A DNA stretch of 64,000 bases from Hathewaya limosa. Lineage in GTDB: Bacteria; Bacillota; Clostridia; Clostridiales; Clostridiaceae. The DNA lies in assembly GCF_030815255.1 (NCBI RefSeq), contig NZ_JAUSWN010000014.1, positions 33,057-97,056 of the forward strand, given 5' to 3'. The notes beneath the pieces were generated by a model. That model saw only the letters and a program-made list of their open reading frames with translations. It was not told where the DNA came from and did not search any database. Shown one piece after another: positions 8,241-16,884 of this stretch. How positions within the stretch are numbered: the stretch's first letter is position 1; every line of letters begins with the position of its first letter. The translations under genes were made by a program, and so were the position numbers.

Positions 8241-9170
8241 TTAATTATACTTCTTTATAGACTCTTTTACCAACTTAGAGAATTTATCCCTATCAACTTC
8301 TACTGCTACCTCTGCATTACATTGTTTTCCAGAAACACTATATATGTCAACAACTGTCTTTCCTCTTGTTATTTCCCCTTGAGTTTCTATATCTACATGA
8401 TATTTCTTTGTTTTTACTATAGATTCATCAATAACATATGATAAAGCACATGGATCATGCATTATTATGCCGTCAAAACCACAATTAGCATAGAATGGTT
8501 TTACAAAGTCGAATATTTCCGCGGCAATTTTCCCCTTTTCACCATATTGTTCAATTTCTCTTATTTCATCTTCATATAATTTAGCTTGATGAGTAGCATC
8601 TAACCCTACCATGACTAAGTTTAAACCTGCCTCAAATACTATTCTAGCAGCTTCTGGATCGGCATAAATATTGAACTCTGCTGATGGTGTATCATTTCCA
8701 CCATTTATTGCACCGCCCATTATTACTAATCTTTTTATCTTTTCTTTTACATCTGGATATCTTAATAATAATGTAGCTATGTTAGTTAAAGGACCTATAG
8801 CTACAATCTCTAATTCACCATTGCAAGCCATTGCTTCTTCATATATAGTATCTACAGCGTTCTTTTCATAGAACTTCTTATCTGTTTCAGGTAATACTGT
8901 ATTTCCTATTCCTGACTCACCATGAACAAAGTCTGCTAAGAATATCTCTCTTTGCATTGGTCTTATAGATCCTCTAGCAACCTTAACATCTTTTCCTAAA
9001 AAACTTACTAATCTTAAAGCATTATTAGAAACCTTTTCAATTGTTTGATTTCCTGAAACTGTTGTTATAGCTCGTACATCTAATTTATCACAAACTAATC
9101 CCATCATTATAGCGATAGTATCATCTGTACCTGGATCACAATCTATTATTATTGGCTTTCTTTTATTCAT
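8241..9170 (-). CDS. Nucleoside hydrolase (IunH/RihA-type), copy 2
   Basis: Hydrolyses ribonucleosides to base and ribose. The 309 residues carry the calcium-binding signature DCDPGTDD (10-17), VIMGG with GGNDTPSAEFNIYADPEAA in the middle, and a late HDPCA block with the third calcium ligand (about residue 240). The gene follows the nucleoside ABC transporter operon, but a terminator at 9225-9256 separates it from the first hydrolase, so it is expressed by readthrough or its own promoter. The two copies are clearly paralogous but diverged. Exact base preference cannot be read from sequence. Confidence 0.93.
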   Translation of the reverse strand: MNKRKPIIIDCDPGTDDTIAIMMGLVCDKLDVRAITTVSGNQTIEKVSNNALRLVSFLGKDVKVARGSIRPMQREIFLADFVHGESGIGNTVLPETDKKFYEKNAVDTIYEEAMACNGELEIVAIGPLTNIATLLLRYPDVKEKIKRLVIMGGAINGGNDTPSAEFNIYADPEAARIVFEAGLNLVMVGLDATHQAKLYEDEIREIEQYGEKGKIAAEIFDFVKPFYANCGFDGIIMHDPCALSYVIDESIVKTKKYHVDIETQGEITRGKTVVDIYSVSGKQCNAEVAVEVDRDKFSKLVKESIKKYN

Positions 9171-9224
9171 TTTAATTACACCTCTTTATGTTTTTTTAAT
9201 GAACCTAGTCTTATTTATTTTCAA

Positions 9225-9256
9225 AAAAGGCGACTTTTTAATTAAGCCGCCTTTTA
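9225..9256 (-). terminator. Terminator between the two nucleoside hydrolase genes
   Basis: AAAAGGCG pairs with CGCCTTTT, extended by CTT/AAG after a one-base bulge, and is followed by TTTTTT on the minus strand. It ends the bmp-nupOPQ-hydrolase transcript. Confidence 0.8.
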
Positions 9257-9292
9257 TTTATATAAAACTTTTATATCCCAATATGTTCAGTA

Positions 9293-10231
9293 TTATCTTA
9301 AGTTTTTAACCGCATCATATATCATTTGAATAAATTTTTCTCTATCGATATTAAATGCAACGTCCGCATTTTTCTCTTTCTTTGAAATGTCATTATAATC
9401 AACAACTGTAGCCCCTAAGGTAAATTCACCTTTTGTCTCTATTTCTACATGACACTTTTTAGTCTCTATAATGCTTGGATCTATAACATAAGCTACTGCA
9501 CATGGATCATGTAATGGCGCCCCTTTAAAACCGAATCTTTCGTCTTTATGAAAAATTGCAAAGAAATCTAGTAATTCAGCAACTAACTTACCTGTAGCAT
9601 TACTTAAACCTCTAAACTTCTCTATATCTTCATCATAAACCTGAGCCTTATGTGTAACATCTAATCCACACATTACAATTGGTACCCCTGATTTAAATAC
9701 TACATCTGCTGCTTCCGGATCAACAAGTATATTAAATTCAGCTGCTGGAGTCCAGTTACCCCCATCTGCTGCACCACCCATAAGAGATATTCTTTCTATT
9801 TTATCTCTTAACTCTGGATATGTTAATAAAAATGTAGCTATATTAGTTAAAGGTCCTGTAGGAATCAAAGTCACCTTTTCTTCACTATTTCTTAAAACAT
9901 CTGCAATTACATCTACAGCTCTACGCTCACTAGCCTTAAAACTTGGCTCTGGTATATATGGTCCATCTAGTCCACTATCTCCATGAACCTCTGGTGCTAT
10001 AATTAAATCCCTCATTAAAGGTTTTAGTGCCCCTTGTGCAACCTCTATGTCATCTCTACCTAAAAAACTTAAAACCCTTAATGCATTGTTTAAAGTTTTT
10101 TCTGGTGTTTGATTTCCAGCTGATGTTGTTACTGCTTTTACATCGATTTTTTCATTTCCTAAAGCCAACATTAATGCAATGGCATCATCATGTCCTGGAT
10201 CGCAATCCATGATAACAGGAATTTTCTTCAT
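9293..10231 (-). CDS. Nucleoside hydrolase (IunH/RihA-type), copy 1
   Basis: A 312-residue nucleoside N-ribohydrolase with DCDPGHDDAIA at the N-terminus (9-19), SLMGGAADGG near the middle and LHDPCAVAYVID near residue 245. It lies 12 bases after the last permease gene of a nucleoside ABC transporter, so imported nucleosides are probably split to base and sugar by this enzyme. The histidine in DPGHDD is the form usual in purine- or broad-specificity members, while copy 2 has threonine there. That might reflect different substrates but is not proof. Confidence 0.93.
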   Translation of the reverse strand: MKKIPVIMDCDPGHDDAIALMLALGNEKIDVKAVTTSAGNQTPEKTLNNALRVLSFLGRDDIEVAQGALKPLMRDLIIAPEVHGDSGLDGPYIPEPSFKASERRAVDVIADVLRNSEEKVTLIPTGPLTNIATFLLTYPELRDKIERISLMGGAADGGNWTPAAEFNILVDPEAADVVFKSGVPIVMCGLDVTHKAQVYDEDIEKFRGLSNATGKLVAELLDFFAIFHKDERFGFKGAPLHDPCAVAYVIDPSIIETKKCHVEIETKGEFTLGATVVDYNDISKKEKNADVAFNIDREKFIQMIYDAVKNLR

Positions 10232-10243
10232 AAGTTCTTCCCC

Positions 10244-11173
10244 CTAATTTTCTTTCTTTAACTTCTTTACTTTTTTAGATTTTTTTCTAGCATATACTAC
10301 AAGTCCGATTATTGTAGCTATATAAGGTATCATTTGTACAAGTTCTGTTGGTATCTTCATAGATTGTAAAGAATTTGAAAGTGCATCTGCACAACCAAAT
10401 AATAAAGATGTTAAAAAAGTTCCGATCGGTGTTGCTCCACCCATGGCCTCTGCTGCTAAGGCGATAAATCCTCTACCTGCAGTCATATTCTTAGAAAACC
10501 ATGATACATATCCCATTGACATATAAGCTCCACCAAATCCTGCAAGCATTCCACTTATAGCAAGAGCTATATATTTTATTTTAATTACATTTACGCCGAC
10601 TGAAGCTGCTGCATTTTCATTTTCACCAACTGATCTTATTCTTAATCCTAAAGGTGTCTTATATAGAAAATATGAAACTAAGCCAACAGCTATTAATCCT
10701 ATATATGTAAGAACATTATGTCCTGATAAAATTGGTCCTATTACTGGTATTTTATTAATTATAGGTATTACTATCTTAGGTAATACACCACTCTTTAGCG
10801 ATGTTGATATTCCTTTATCTTGCGCAACTATATATAATAAGAAGATTGTTCCTCCTGCAGCCATTAAGTTTATAGCTATACCTGTTAATATAATATCTGA
10901 TTTTAAATTTAGAGAGAAATAAGCCATAACAATACCTATTATTCCCCCTATTATAACAGCTGCTAATAAACCAATCCATACACTGCCTGTCCCTGCGCTC
11001 ACAATAACGCCTATTAAAGCTGAAATAAGCATTATACCTTCAAGAGCTATATTAATAACTCCTGCCTTATCTGATATTAATGCACCTAATGCTGCAAATA
11101 ATATTGGGGTAGTAACTCTTAAGATGGAATATCCAAAACCAACTGAAAATACTATATTAAAAAATTCTTGCAT
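10244..11173 (-). CDS. nupQ: Nucleoside ABC transporter permease (NupQ-like)
   Basis: A 309-residue integral membrane protein of the BPD_transp_2 family with 8-9 hydrophobic segments. The stretch ALSGMLAGFGGAYMSMG near 205-220 is typical of the second permease of BMP-type transporters. It starts one base after the stop of the first permease gene, and GGGGGAAAA lies before its ATG. It forms a heterodimeric channel with the next gene upstream. Confidence 0.9.
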   Translation of the reverse strand: MQEFFNIVFSVGFGYSILRVTTPILFAALGALISDKAGVINIALEGIMLISALIGVIVSAGTGSVWIGLLAAVIIGGIIGIVMAYFSLNLKSDIILTGIAINLMAAGGTIFLLYIVAQDKGISTSLKSGVLPKIVIPIINKIPVIGPILSGHNVLTYIGLIAVGLVSYFLYKTPLGLRIRSVGENENAAASVGVNVIKIKYIALAISGMLAGFGGAYMSMGYVSWFSKNMTAGRGFIALAAEAMGGATPIGTFLTSLLFGCADALSNSLQSMKIPTELVQMIPYIATIIGLVVYARKKSKKVKKLKKEN

Positions 11174-11174
11174 C

Positions 11175-12269
11175 TTAGTTTTCCCCCTTTGTTCCAGTTG
11201 TAGTTTCTGTATTATTTGCTACACTTGTAGCATCTTTAAATGTTCTTTTTTGTTTCCAATAAGATAAGAAACTTTCTGCAGCTATAAGCATAATCATTAC
11301 ACCTTGAATAATTGATATAACTTCTGATTGAACATCTGTCATTCTAGACATTAAATCAGCACCTACTCTTAAATAAGCTAAGAATATTGCTCCAATTGGT
11401 ACTAACAGTGGATTGTTCCTAGCTAAAATTGCAACTATAATACCATCCCAACCATATCCCGGTAATGATTGCCATTGGAATCTTGAATACATTCCTAATA
11501 CCTCTGTAGCTCCACCAATACCTGCAATAGCTCCACCAATTATTTGTGATAATATTATTACTTTAAATGTATTTATTCCTGAATAATGAGCGAATCTCTC
11601 ATTTTCACCTGTCATTCTAATTTCATATCCCCACTTAGTTCTATAAATAAAGAAATAAGTTAAGATAATCATAGCAACTACTATTATTAATCCTGTATGT
11701 ACTCTCGTTTTTGGTATAAGTCCTGAAGCTAATTCTGCAGTTCTGTGGAATTTTAATGAAACCATTGCTCCTGCATCTGGATCTCTTAGAACATTATTTA
11801 TTATAAACATTCCTAAATAAAGGAAGATATAGTTAAGCATTAATGATGATACTAATTCAGTCGCCTGATATTTTGCTTTTAATATAGCCGGTATGGCACC
11901 TGCAATTGCACCTGTTACACCACCAATTAAAATAGCTACTATTGGATGAATACCAGCTGGCAATGCAACCTTGATTGCTATATATGACGCTGCTATACCA
12001 CCAATAAAAAATGCACCTTCTGCTCCAAGATTAAATTGTTTAGCTTGATACATAATACTTACTGCTAATCCTGTAAATATTAATGGAATAGCCATCTCTA
12101 TTACGTTACCAAAATGTCTTATTGTTTTAAGCGGTCCTACCAAGAATGCATTAATTGCAGTCATTGGTTCTTTACTTACGCTAAATATAATTATAAAAGC
12201 CAATAGTAGAGATAATCCTATAGCGACTAGGGTTCTTATTACCTCATACATCATATTTTTATTTTTCAT
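11175..12269 (-). CDS. nupP: Nucleoside ABC transporter permease (NupP-like)
   Basis: A 364-residue membrane protein of the BPD_transp_2 family, with GAEGAFFIGGIAA and GENERFAHYSGI blocks typical of YufP/NupP. A longer reading frame exists upstream, but I start at the ATG at 12269 because AGGAGGG lies seven bases before it. With this start the gene overlaps the ATPase stop by 11 bases. About ten membrane segments; the C-terminus is hydrophilic and rich in Thr and Asn. It pairs with NupQ. Confidence 0.88.
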   Translation of the reverse strand: MKNKNMMYEVIRTLVAIGLSLLLAFIIIFSVSKEPMTAINAFLVGPLKTIRHFGNVIEMAIPLIFTGLAVSIMYQAKQFNLGAEGAFFIGGIAASYIAIKVALPAGIHPIVAILIGGVTGAIAGAIPAILKAKYQATELVSSLMLNYIFLYLGMFIINNVLRDPDAGAMVSLKFHRTAELASGLIPKTRVHTGLIIVVAMIILTYFFIYRTKWGYEIRMTGENERFAHYSGINTFKVIILSQIIGGAIAGIGGATEVLGMYSRFQWQSLPGYGWDGIIVAILARNNPLLVPIGAIFLAYLRVGADLMSRMTDVQSEVISIIQGVMIMLIAAESFLSYWKQKRTFKDATSVANNTETTTGTKGEN

Positions 12270-13815
12270 ATATAGCCCTCCTAATTTCCTCTGGAGATTG
12301 CTTTTTAACACCTAGCATATAAAATCCAAGCTCCTCTTCTGTTACTTTAGAAGCATCTTCAAAATATGCAGTAATTTCTCCACCATACATTACAATTAAA
12401 CTGTCACTTAGTTCTAATACTTCATTTAAATCTGCTGAAACTAATAAAATTCCTTTTTCTTCATCTCTTAGTTCAACCAATTTTTTTCTTATAAATTCTA
12501 TTGCTCCGACGTCTACACCTCTAGTTGGTTGGTCTGCAACAATTAGTTTAGGATTAGAAGAAAACTCTCTTGCGACAACAACTTTTTGAATGTTACCACC
12601 TGATAATCTTCCAACACCTTGATATGGTGAATTACATTTTATCTTATAATCCTTAACAAGCTTTTCTGCTAATTCTTTTATTTTACTCATCTTAAGTAAA
12701 AACTTACCATTTAATTCTTTAGAATCATATTTATCTGAAATAAGATTTTGTTCTATGCTAACATTTCCTGCTACACCGTATGTCATTCTGTCTTCAGGAA
12801 TATGGGATGTTCCAAGATTACGAATTTGTTTTATATTTAATTTGCTAATATCATTACCATCCATATTTACAGATCCTTCATGAAGCTTCTTCATACCTGT
12901 AATAATTTCAACTAATTCCATTTGTCCATTGCCCTCAACTCCAGCAACTCCAACAATTTCTCCCTTACGAACACTTAACGAAATATTTTTTACTATCTTT
13001 TTACCTGTTTCATCATAATATCCTAAATCTCTAACTTGTAAAACTGACTCTTTAGGCTCTGCCTTTTTCTTATCAACTTTTAGTACTACATCTCTTCCTA
13101 CCATCAATCTAGATATATCTTGTTCTGATATTTTAGAAACATCATGCACTCCCATGAATTTACCATTTCTCATGATTGAGATTCTATCACAAATTTGCTT
13201 TATTTCTTTTAATTTGTGAGATATAAAGATCATAGTATGACCTTGTTTTTTTAGGTTAATTAATTCTTCAAATAATTCTTGTGTTTCTTGTGGTGTTAAA
13301 ACTGCTGTTGGCTCATCAAGAATTAAAATTTTTGCGCCTCTTAAAAGTGCCTTTAAAATTTCAACTTTTTGTTTCATTCCAACTGGAAGATCTTCAACCT
13401 TAGCCCTTGGATCAACATGAAGATTGTATTTTTCAGATAACTCCTCAGTTCTTTTAATAGCCGTTTCCAAATCTATCGAAATACCCTTTTTAGGCTCAGC
13501 TCCAAGAACCATATTTTCAGCTACAGTTAAGGATGGAACTAACATAAAATGTTGGTGTACCATACCAATACCATATTTAATAGCTGCATTTGGAGAAGTA
13601 ATATTAATTTTTTCGCCTCTTAAAAATATATCTCCCTCTTCTGCTTGCTCAATACCGAATAATATTTTCATCAAAGTTGACTTTCCTGCCCCATTTTCTC
13701 CCATTAAGGCATGAATTTCTCCTTCTGTAACAGAAAAATTAATTCCGCTATTAGCAACGATACCATTGGGATAAACCTTGGTTATATTTTTCATTTCCAA
13801 CAATTCTTTTCCCAT
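12259..13815 (-). CDS. nupO: Nucleoside ABC transporter ATPase, two-domain (NupO-like)
   Basis: A 518-residue protein with two ATP-binding domains. The first has GENGAGKST (39-47) and Walker B LILDEPTAVL. The second has a non-canonical Walker A region (GVEGNGQME, near 294-302), the signature LSGGN and Walker B near DQPTRGVD. Unequal domains of this kind are usual in simple-sugar and nucleoside importers of the RbsA/YufO class. It sits between the binding-protein gene and the two permease genes and drives uptake. The assignment to nucleosides rests on the two nucleoside hydrolase genes downstream. Confidence 0.92.
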   Translation of the reverse strand: MGKELLEMKNITKVYPNGIVANSGINFSVTEGEIHALMGENGAGKSTLMKILFGIEQAEEGDIFLRGEKINITSPNAAIKYGIGMVHQHFMLVPSLTVAENMVLGAEPKKGISIDLETAIKRTEELSEKYNLHVDPRAKVEDLPVGMKQKVEILKALLRGAKILILDEPTAVLTPQETQELFEELINLKKQGHTMIFISHKLKEIKQICDRISIMRNGKFMGVHDVSKISEQDISRLMVGRDVVLKVDKKKAEPKESVLQVRDLGYYDETGKKIVKNISLSVRKGEIVGVAGVEGNGQMELVEIITGMKKLHEGSVNMDGNDISKLNIKQIRNLGTSHIPEDRMTYGVAGNVSIEQNLISDKYDSKELNGKFLLKMSKIKELAEKLVKDYKIKCNSPYQGVGRLSGGNIQKVVVAREFSSNPKLIVADQPTRGVDVGAIEFIRKKLVELRDEEKGILLVSADLNEVLELSDSLIVMYGGEITAYFEDASKVTEEELGFYMLGVKKQSPEEIRRAIYEK

Positions 13816-13854
13816 GTAACTCTCACTCCACCCTATCTCAATAAATTATTAGAT

Positions 13855-13896
13855 AAAGGGTACATTTTTAATTTTCATTAATTAAATGTACCCTTT
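13855..13896 (-). promoter_or_regulatory. Stem-loop between the binding-protein and ATPase genes
   Basis: Perfect 13-bp arms (13855-13867, 13884-13896). On the minus strand it is not followed by a clean T run, so it is more likely an mRNA-stabilising or partial-termination element that gives more binding protein than transporter, as in many binding-protein operons. On the plus strand it has a T run. Confidence 0.6.
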
Positions 13897-13910
13897 TTAG
13901 TTTTTAAATA

Positions 13911-15032
13911 CTATTTAACAGAATTTCTTAATTTGTTTAATTCATCTGTAGACATACCAAATGCTGAATCAACTTTCATTTCACCACTTGCAATTTTTTG
14001 TTCTATTGTATCCATTTCTTTCTTAACATCATCTGAAACTAACTTATTATAGTATTCATTTTTAACTATTTCCATAGCTTTATCTTTAAGTCCTAAAACT
14101 TCTTTTTCACCAAGTTTTAATTTTCCTTCTTTATTTAACTCCATAGCTCTAACTAAAGTATTATCAACTCTTTTTAAAACTGAAGTTGGTATTAAATTTG
14201 ATTTAGCTTGATCCTTATCTTTAAATAACATTGCTTGGTCTGAATCAACACCAATTGCATATTTTTTAGCTTCTTTAGCAGCATCTAATTGTCCTAGTCC
14301 TGCTTGTCCAGCAACGTTGAATCCGATATCAACACCTTGGTTATATTGAGCTAATGCTAATTCTTTAGCTTTTGCTGAGTCATCAAAAGTTCCTATATAA
14401 GAAACCGCAACTTTTGCATCTTTATCTATATATTGTGCACCTTTAATATATCCTACTAAAAAGTCGTTAATAACTGGAGTATCCATACCACCTAAGAATC
14501 CGATTTTCTTTTCTGGGTTAGCTAAAGGCATTTTTGAAGTTGTAATTCTAGTAGCTAATGCACCTGCTATAAATGATGCTTCATTTTGTTTATATTCTAT
14601 AGAGTAAACATTTTTTAAGTCACCTTTTGAATAATCAACGCTAGCATCAAATATTATGTACTTTTTCTCTGGGTACTTAGGAGCTACTTCTTCTAAGTAC
14701 TCTTTCATTTGCCAAGTACCAACAACAATAACATCATAATCTTGTTCTGAAACATCTTCTAATGATGGAAGCCATTTACTTTGGTCAAATCCCATTTCAA
14801 TTGTTTTTGTTTCATATCCAAATTTTTCTTTGATTTGTTCCATACCTTTGTTAGCAGAGTCAAAGAATGACTTATCTCCTAAATTACCATTAAGTAGACA
14901 CGCGATTTTTAATTTTTTATCTCCTGCTGGATCTTTAGAACTTGCTGCTTCTTCCTTACTACTACCGCATCCAGTTAACACTAATGAAAATGTCATTACT
15001 AGAGCTAATAAATAAGTTAAAAACTTTTTCAT
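13911..15032 (-). CDS. bmpA: BMP-family substrate-binding lipoprotein (nucleoside uptake)
   Basis: A 373-residue lipoprotein. The signal peptide ends in the lipobox LTGC with Cys22, followed by a Ser/Lys-rich linker. The mature part matches the Bmp/Med family (periplasmic-binding fold): GNLGDKSFFDSANKG near 53, FDASVDYS near 130, EASFIAGALA near 150 and IGFLGGMD near 177. It is the first gene of the operon with the nupO/P/Q-like genes and a nucleoside hydrolase, so it most likely captures purine nucleosides outside the cell. AGGAGGAATAAA precedes the ATG. A 15-bp inverted repeat sits in its 5' leader. Confidence 0.92.
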   Translation of the reverse strand: MKKFLTYLLALVMTFSLVLTGCGSSKEEAASSKDPAGDKKLKIACLLNGNLGDKSFFDSANKGMEQIKEKFGYETKTIEMGFDQSKWLPSLEDVSEQDYDVIVVGTWQMKEYLEEVAPKYPEKKYIIFDASVDYSKGDLKNVYSIEYKQNEASFIAGALATRITTSKMPLANPEKKIGFLGGMDTPVINDFLVGYIKGAQYIDKDAKVAVSYIGTFDDSAKAKELALAQYNQGVDIGFNVAGQAGLGQLDAAKEAKKYAIGVDSDQAMLFKDKDQAKSNLIPTSVLKRVDNTLVRAMELNKEGKLKLGEKEVLGLKDKAMEIVKNEYYNKLVSDDVKKEMDTIEQKIASGEMKVDSAFGMSTDELNKLRNSVK

Positions 15033-15063
15033 TATTTTATTCCTCCTAAAGTTAAATGTATTT

Positions 15064-15095
15064 TTTCATTATTAAGACTTGTCTTAATAATGAAA
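15064..15095 (-). repeat. 15-bp perfect inverted repeat in the bmpA leader
   Basis: TTTCATTATTAAGAC and its complement are separated by two bases. It is 31 bases before the bmpA start. On the minus strand the stem is followed by A, not T, so it is not a terminator; a repressor operator is the more likely role. Confidence 0.55.
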
Positions 15096-15345
15096 CGGTT
15101 AACTTAACATTATTATATACAAAGCATCAGAATTTTTAAAGTAGTTTTAATTTTTTTGCAGAATTCTGTTGTATTATTGAGTAATTACTAGATAATTTAA
15201 TATAATCGCCTTTTATTTTTTTATTTGTACTATACTGTTAAATAATTAATACACAAAACATCATTACTTTATTTATATTTTATCACATACTTTCTAAAAA
15301 CCTCATTTTTTGAATTTTGAAAATTATTTATTTTAAATTGTAAAA

Positions 15346-15452
15346 TATCCGCTATTTTAAAGTCTTTGCAAGTATTTTATTTAAATTTCTAAATATTTTT
15401 TCTTGTTTTTCTATTTTATAGCGGGTACATTTTAGACCATAGCGGGAACGTT
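15346..15452. repeat. Possible insertion-sequence terminal repeats (relic)
   Basis: ATAGCGGGTACATT (15418-15431) and ATAGCGGGAACGTT (15439-15452) are direct repeats with a 21-base period. An inverted copy of the core, TATCCGCTAT, is at 15346-15355. Tandem terminal repeats are a feature of IS21-family ends. No transposase is present, so this would be a relic or a small non-autonomous element. Confidence 0.4.
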
Positions 15453-15686
15453 AAAAACACACATCTTCAGCAGTGTGCTATACTAAAAACAATTTGTATA
15501 TCACATTTCTTGTTTAGACTAACATTTTTAAACTATTATTATATTTTTTTAATGCCAATTCCATAATAGATAATTATTTTTATAGAAAAAAGCCTTTTTT
15601 CTTATAAAACCTTAAGAAATATCTTGAAAAATATTACATACTTTTTTATCATATACTTAAAGTCTTAGAATCGGGTGATGATTTAT

Positions 15687-16253
15687 ATGAAAAAAGTCGG
15701 TAAGGTTTTAAACATAGAAAAAAATAAGGTATTTATAGTTACTAAAGATAATGAATTCTGTATATTAAGAAGGAATTCCGTTAAACCAGTAAAAGGACAT
15801 GTATATGCTGGTGAATTATATTCAAAAACACCTTTTTTTAAAAAAGTTATAATTTCATTAGTTTTTGTTATTATTTTATTTTTAAGTATTCAAGGCTTTA
15901 GATTTTTTAAAGTTAGCTCTAGTTTTATTATAGATATGAATTCTTCCTTTAAACTAACTGTTAATGATTTAGGTATAATAACAAACATAGAAGGAAATAA
16001 CTCTAAGGGTAGAGAAGTTCTAAAAAATTTAAAGATAAAATATACTTCATTAGATAAAGGTCTTTGTTGTTTATTAAAATCTACTATAGAAAAAAAATAC
16101 TTAACTAATACACATGAAGATAATACTGTTACCGTTTTTATATTAAAAGGATCTGAAAAAGATATTTTGCAACTAAAGGAATTCGAAACCTTATATAAAA
16201 ATTTAGATTTGACATTAAACACAAACAATTATGGAAATGGAACTATAAGATAA
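15687..16253 (+). CDS. RsgI-like membrane anti-sigma protein, no sigma gene adjacent
   Basis: A 188-residue single-pass protein. Residues 1-48 (GKVLNIEKNKVFIVTKDNEF) match the RsgI N-terminal domain, which binds the alternative sigma factor SigI inside the cell. A membrane segment follows (about 53-72), then an outside part of about 110 residues without a recognisable carbohydrate-binding or other domain. I start at the ATG at 15687 because GGGTGATG lies six bases upstream; a GTG 12 bases earlier is possible. sigI normally sits directly upstream of rsgI; here only non-coding sequence is found on both sides, so it is an orphan. Confidence 0.65.
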   Translation: MKKVGKVLNIEKNKVFIVTKDNEFCILRRNSVKPVKGHVYAGELYSKTPFFKKVIISLVFVIILFLSIQGFRFFKVSSSFIIDMNSSFKLTVNDLGIITNIEGNNSKGREVLKNLKIKYTSLDKGLCCLLKSTIEKKYLTNTHEDNTVTVFILKGSEKDILQLKEFETLYKNLDLTLNTNNYGNGTIR

Positions 16254-16304
16254 CTTATTTTTGTTATATAAATACATTTTCTGTGATTAAATTGTTAATG
16301 TTTC

Positions 16305-16345
16305 AAAAAAACTGTGGATAATAATCAATAATCCACAGTTTTTTT
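16305..16345 (+). terminator. Terminator after the RsgI-like gene, built from a DnaA box
   Basis: AAAAAACTGTGGAT pairs with ATCCACAGTTTTTT around a 12-base loop and ends in a T run. The left arm contains TGTGGATAA (16313-16321), a perfect DnaA box. Confidence 0.8.
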
Positions 16346-16686
16346 AGCTTTATATATATTTTTTTAAATTTAGAACTAATTTTTAACTTTAATTATCCTT
16401 TTATTACTTTTATTTCCTTTTAAATTTTAATAAATGCTTTTAATTATCCACATTATCCACAGTTTTGTGGATAACATGTGGACAACCTTTATTTTGATTT
16501 ATTCTCTTTTTAAAGTTTTTTAATTCTTTTTGAAGTTTTTCATAACTTTTCTAAATATTTTGAATGCATAGTGTTATAATATATATGCATATATGTCTTA
16601 TAATTTACTTTGACTATTTTTATTATATTTAAAATAAATTTTATTTATTCTATTTAGAATGTGGTTATTTAAAGGGGGATAATATA
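16346..16686. other. Non-coding AT-rich stretch with a DnaA-box cluster
   Basis: Apart from the DnaA boxes at 16444-16485 it holds very AT-rich sequence and the promoter region and strong RBS (AAAGGGGGAT) of the small gene at 16687. No RNA gene is recognised. Confidence 0.6.
16444..16485. promoter_or_regulatory. Cluster of four DnaA boxes
   Basis: TTATCCACA at 16444-16452 and again at 16453-16461 in direct tandem, then TGTGGATAA at 16466-16474 and TGTGGACAA at 16477-16485 on the other strand. Three are perfect and one has a single change. AT-rich DNA flanks it. No dnaA, dnaN, rpmH or recF gene is near, so this is a DnaA-binding cluster outside the usual origin context. Confidence 0.75.
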
Positions 16687-16845
16687 ATGAAAGGGAAAAT
16701 TATTCATGTAAATTTTAAACAATCAAAATTTAAACGTAAGATAAAAAAATCTACTTATATTTTAAAAGAACATATATTTTCATTTTTTCATGTAAAACAA
16801 AACTTTCATAAAAACACAAAACATAAACAAAAACAAATATATTAA
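16687..16845 (+). CDS. Small highly basic protein, unknown
   Basis: A 52-residue frame with ATG at 16687, preceded by AAAGGGGGAT at good spacing and followed by a large terminator hairpin (16885-16967). About one third of the residues are Lys, Arg or His and there are only single acidic residues, so it would bind nucleic acid or membranes if made. It begins MKGKIIHVNF and ends KHKQKQIY. No family is recognised. The gene lies 200 bases downstream of the DnaA-box cluster. The RBS and terminator make it more credible than a chance frame. Confidence 0.55.
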   Translation: MKGKIIHVNFKQSKFKRKIKKSTYILKEHIFSFFHVKQNFHKNTKHKQKQIY

Positions 16846-16884
16846 AAAGGTATCCTCTAAAATTAGTTATATCTTAGACTAAAA

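Larger units (their letters stand above)
15033..15686. other. Non-coding stretch with an inverted repeat and IS-like repeats
   Basis: No gene is visible. It holds the leader of bmpA with a 15-bp perfect inverted repeat, a pair of 21-base-spaced direct repeats near 15418-15452 that look like an insertion-sequence end, and the RBS of the RsgI-like gene. No purine riboswitch could be recognised. Confidence 0.6.

Noticed and set aside
15033..15480. A purine or other riboswitch before bmpA
   Set aside because: I looked for the conserved purine-aptamer core and other known aptamer words on the minus strand and found none.
16313..16485. Main replication origin
   Set aside because: No dnaA, dnaN, rpmH or recF is near, and transcription direction puts the origin to the right of the window.
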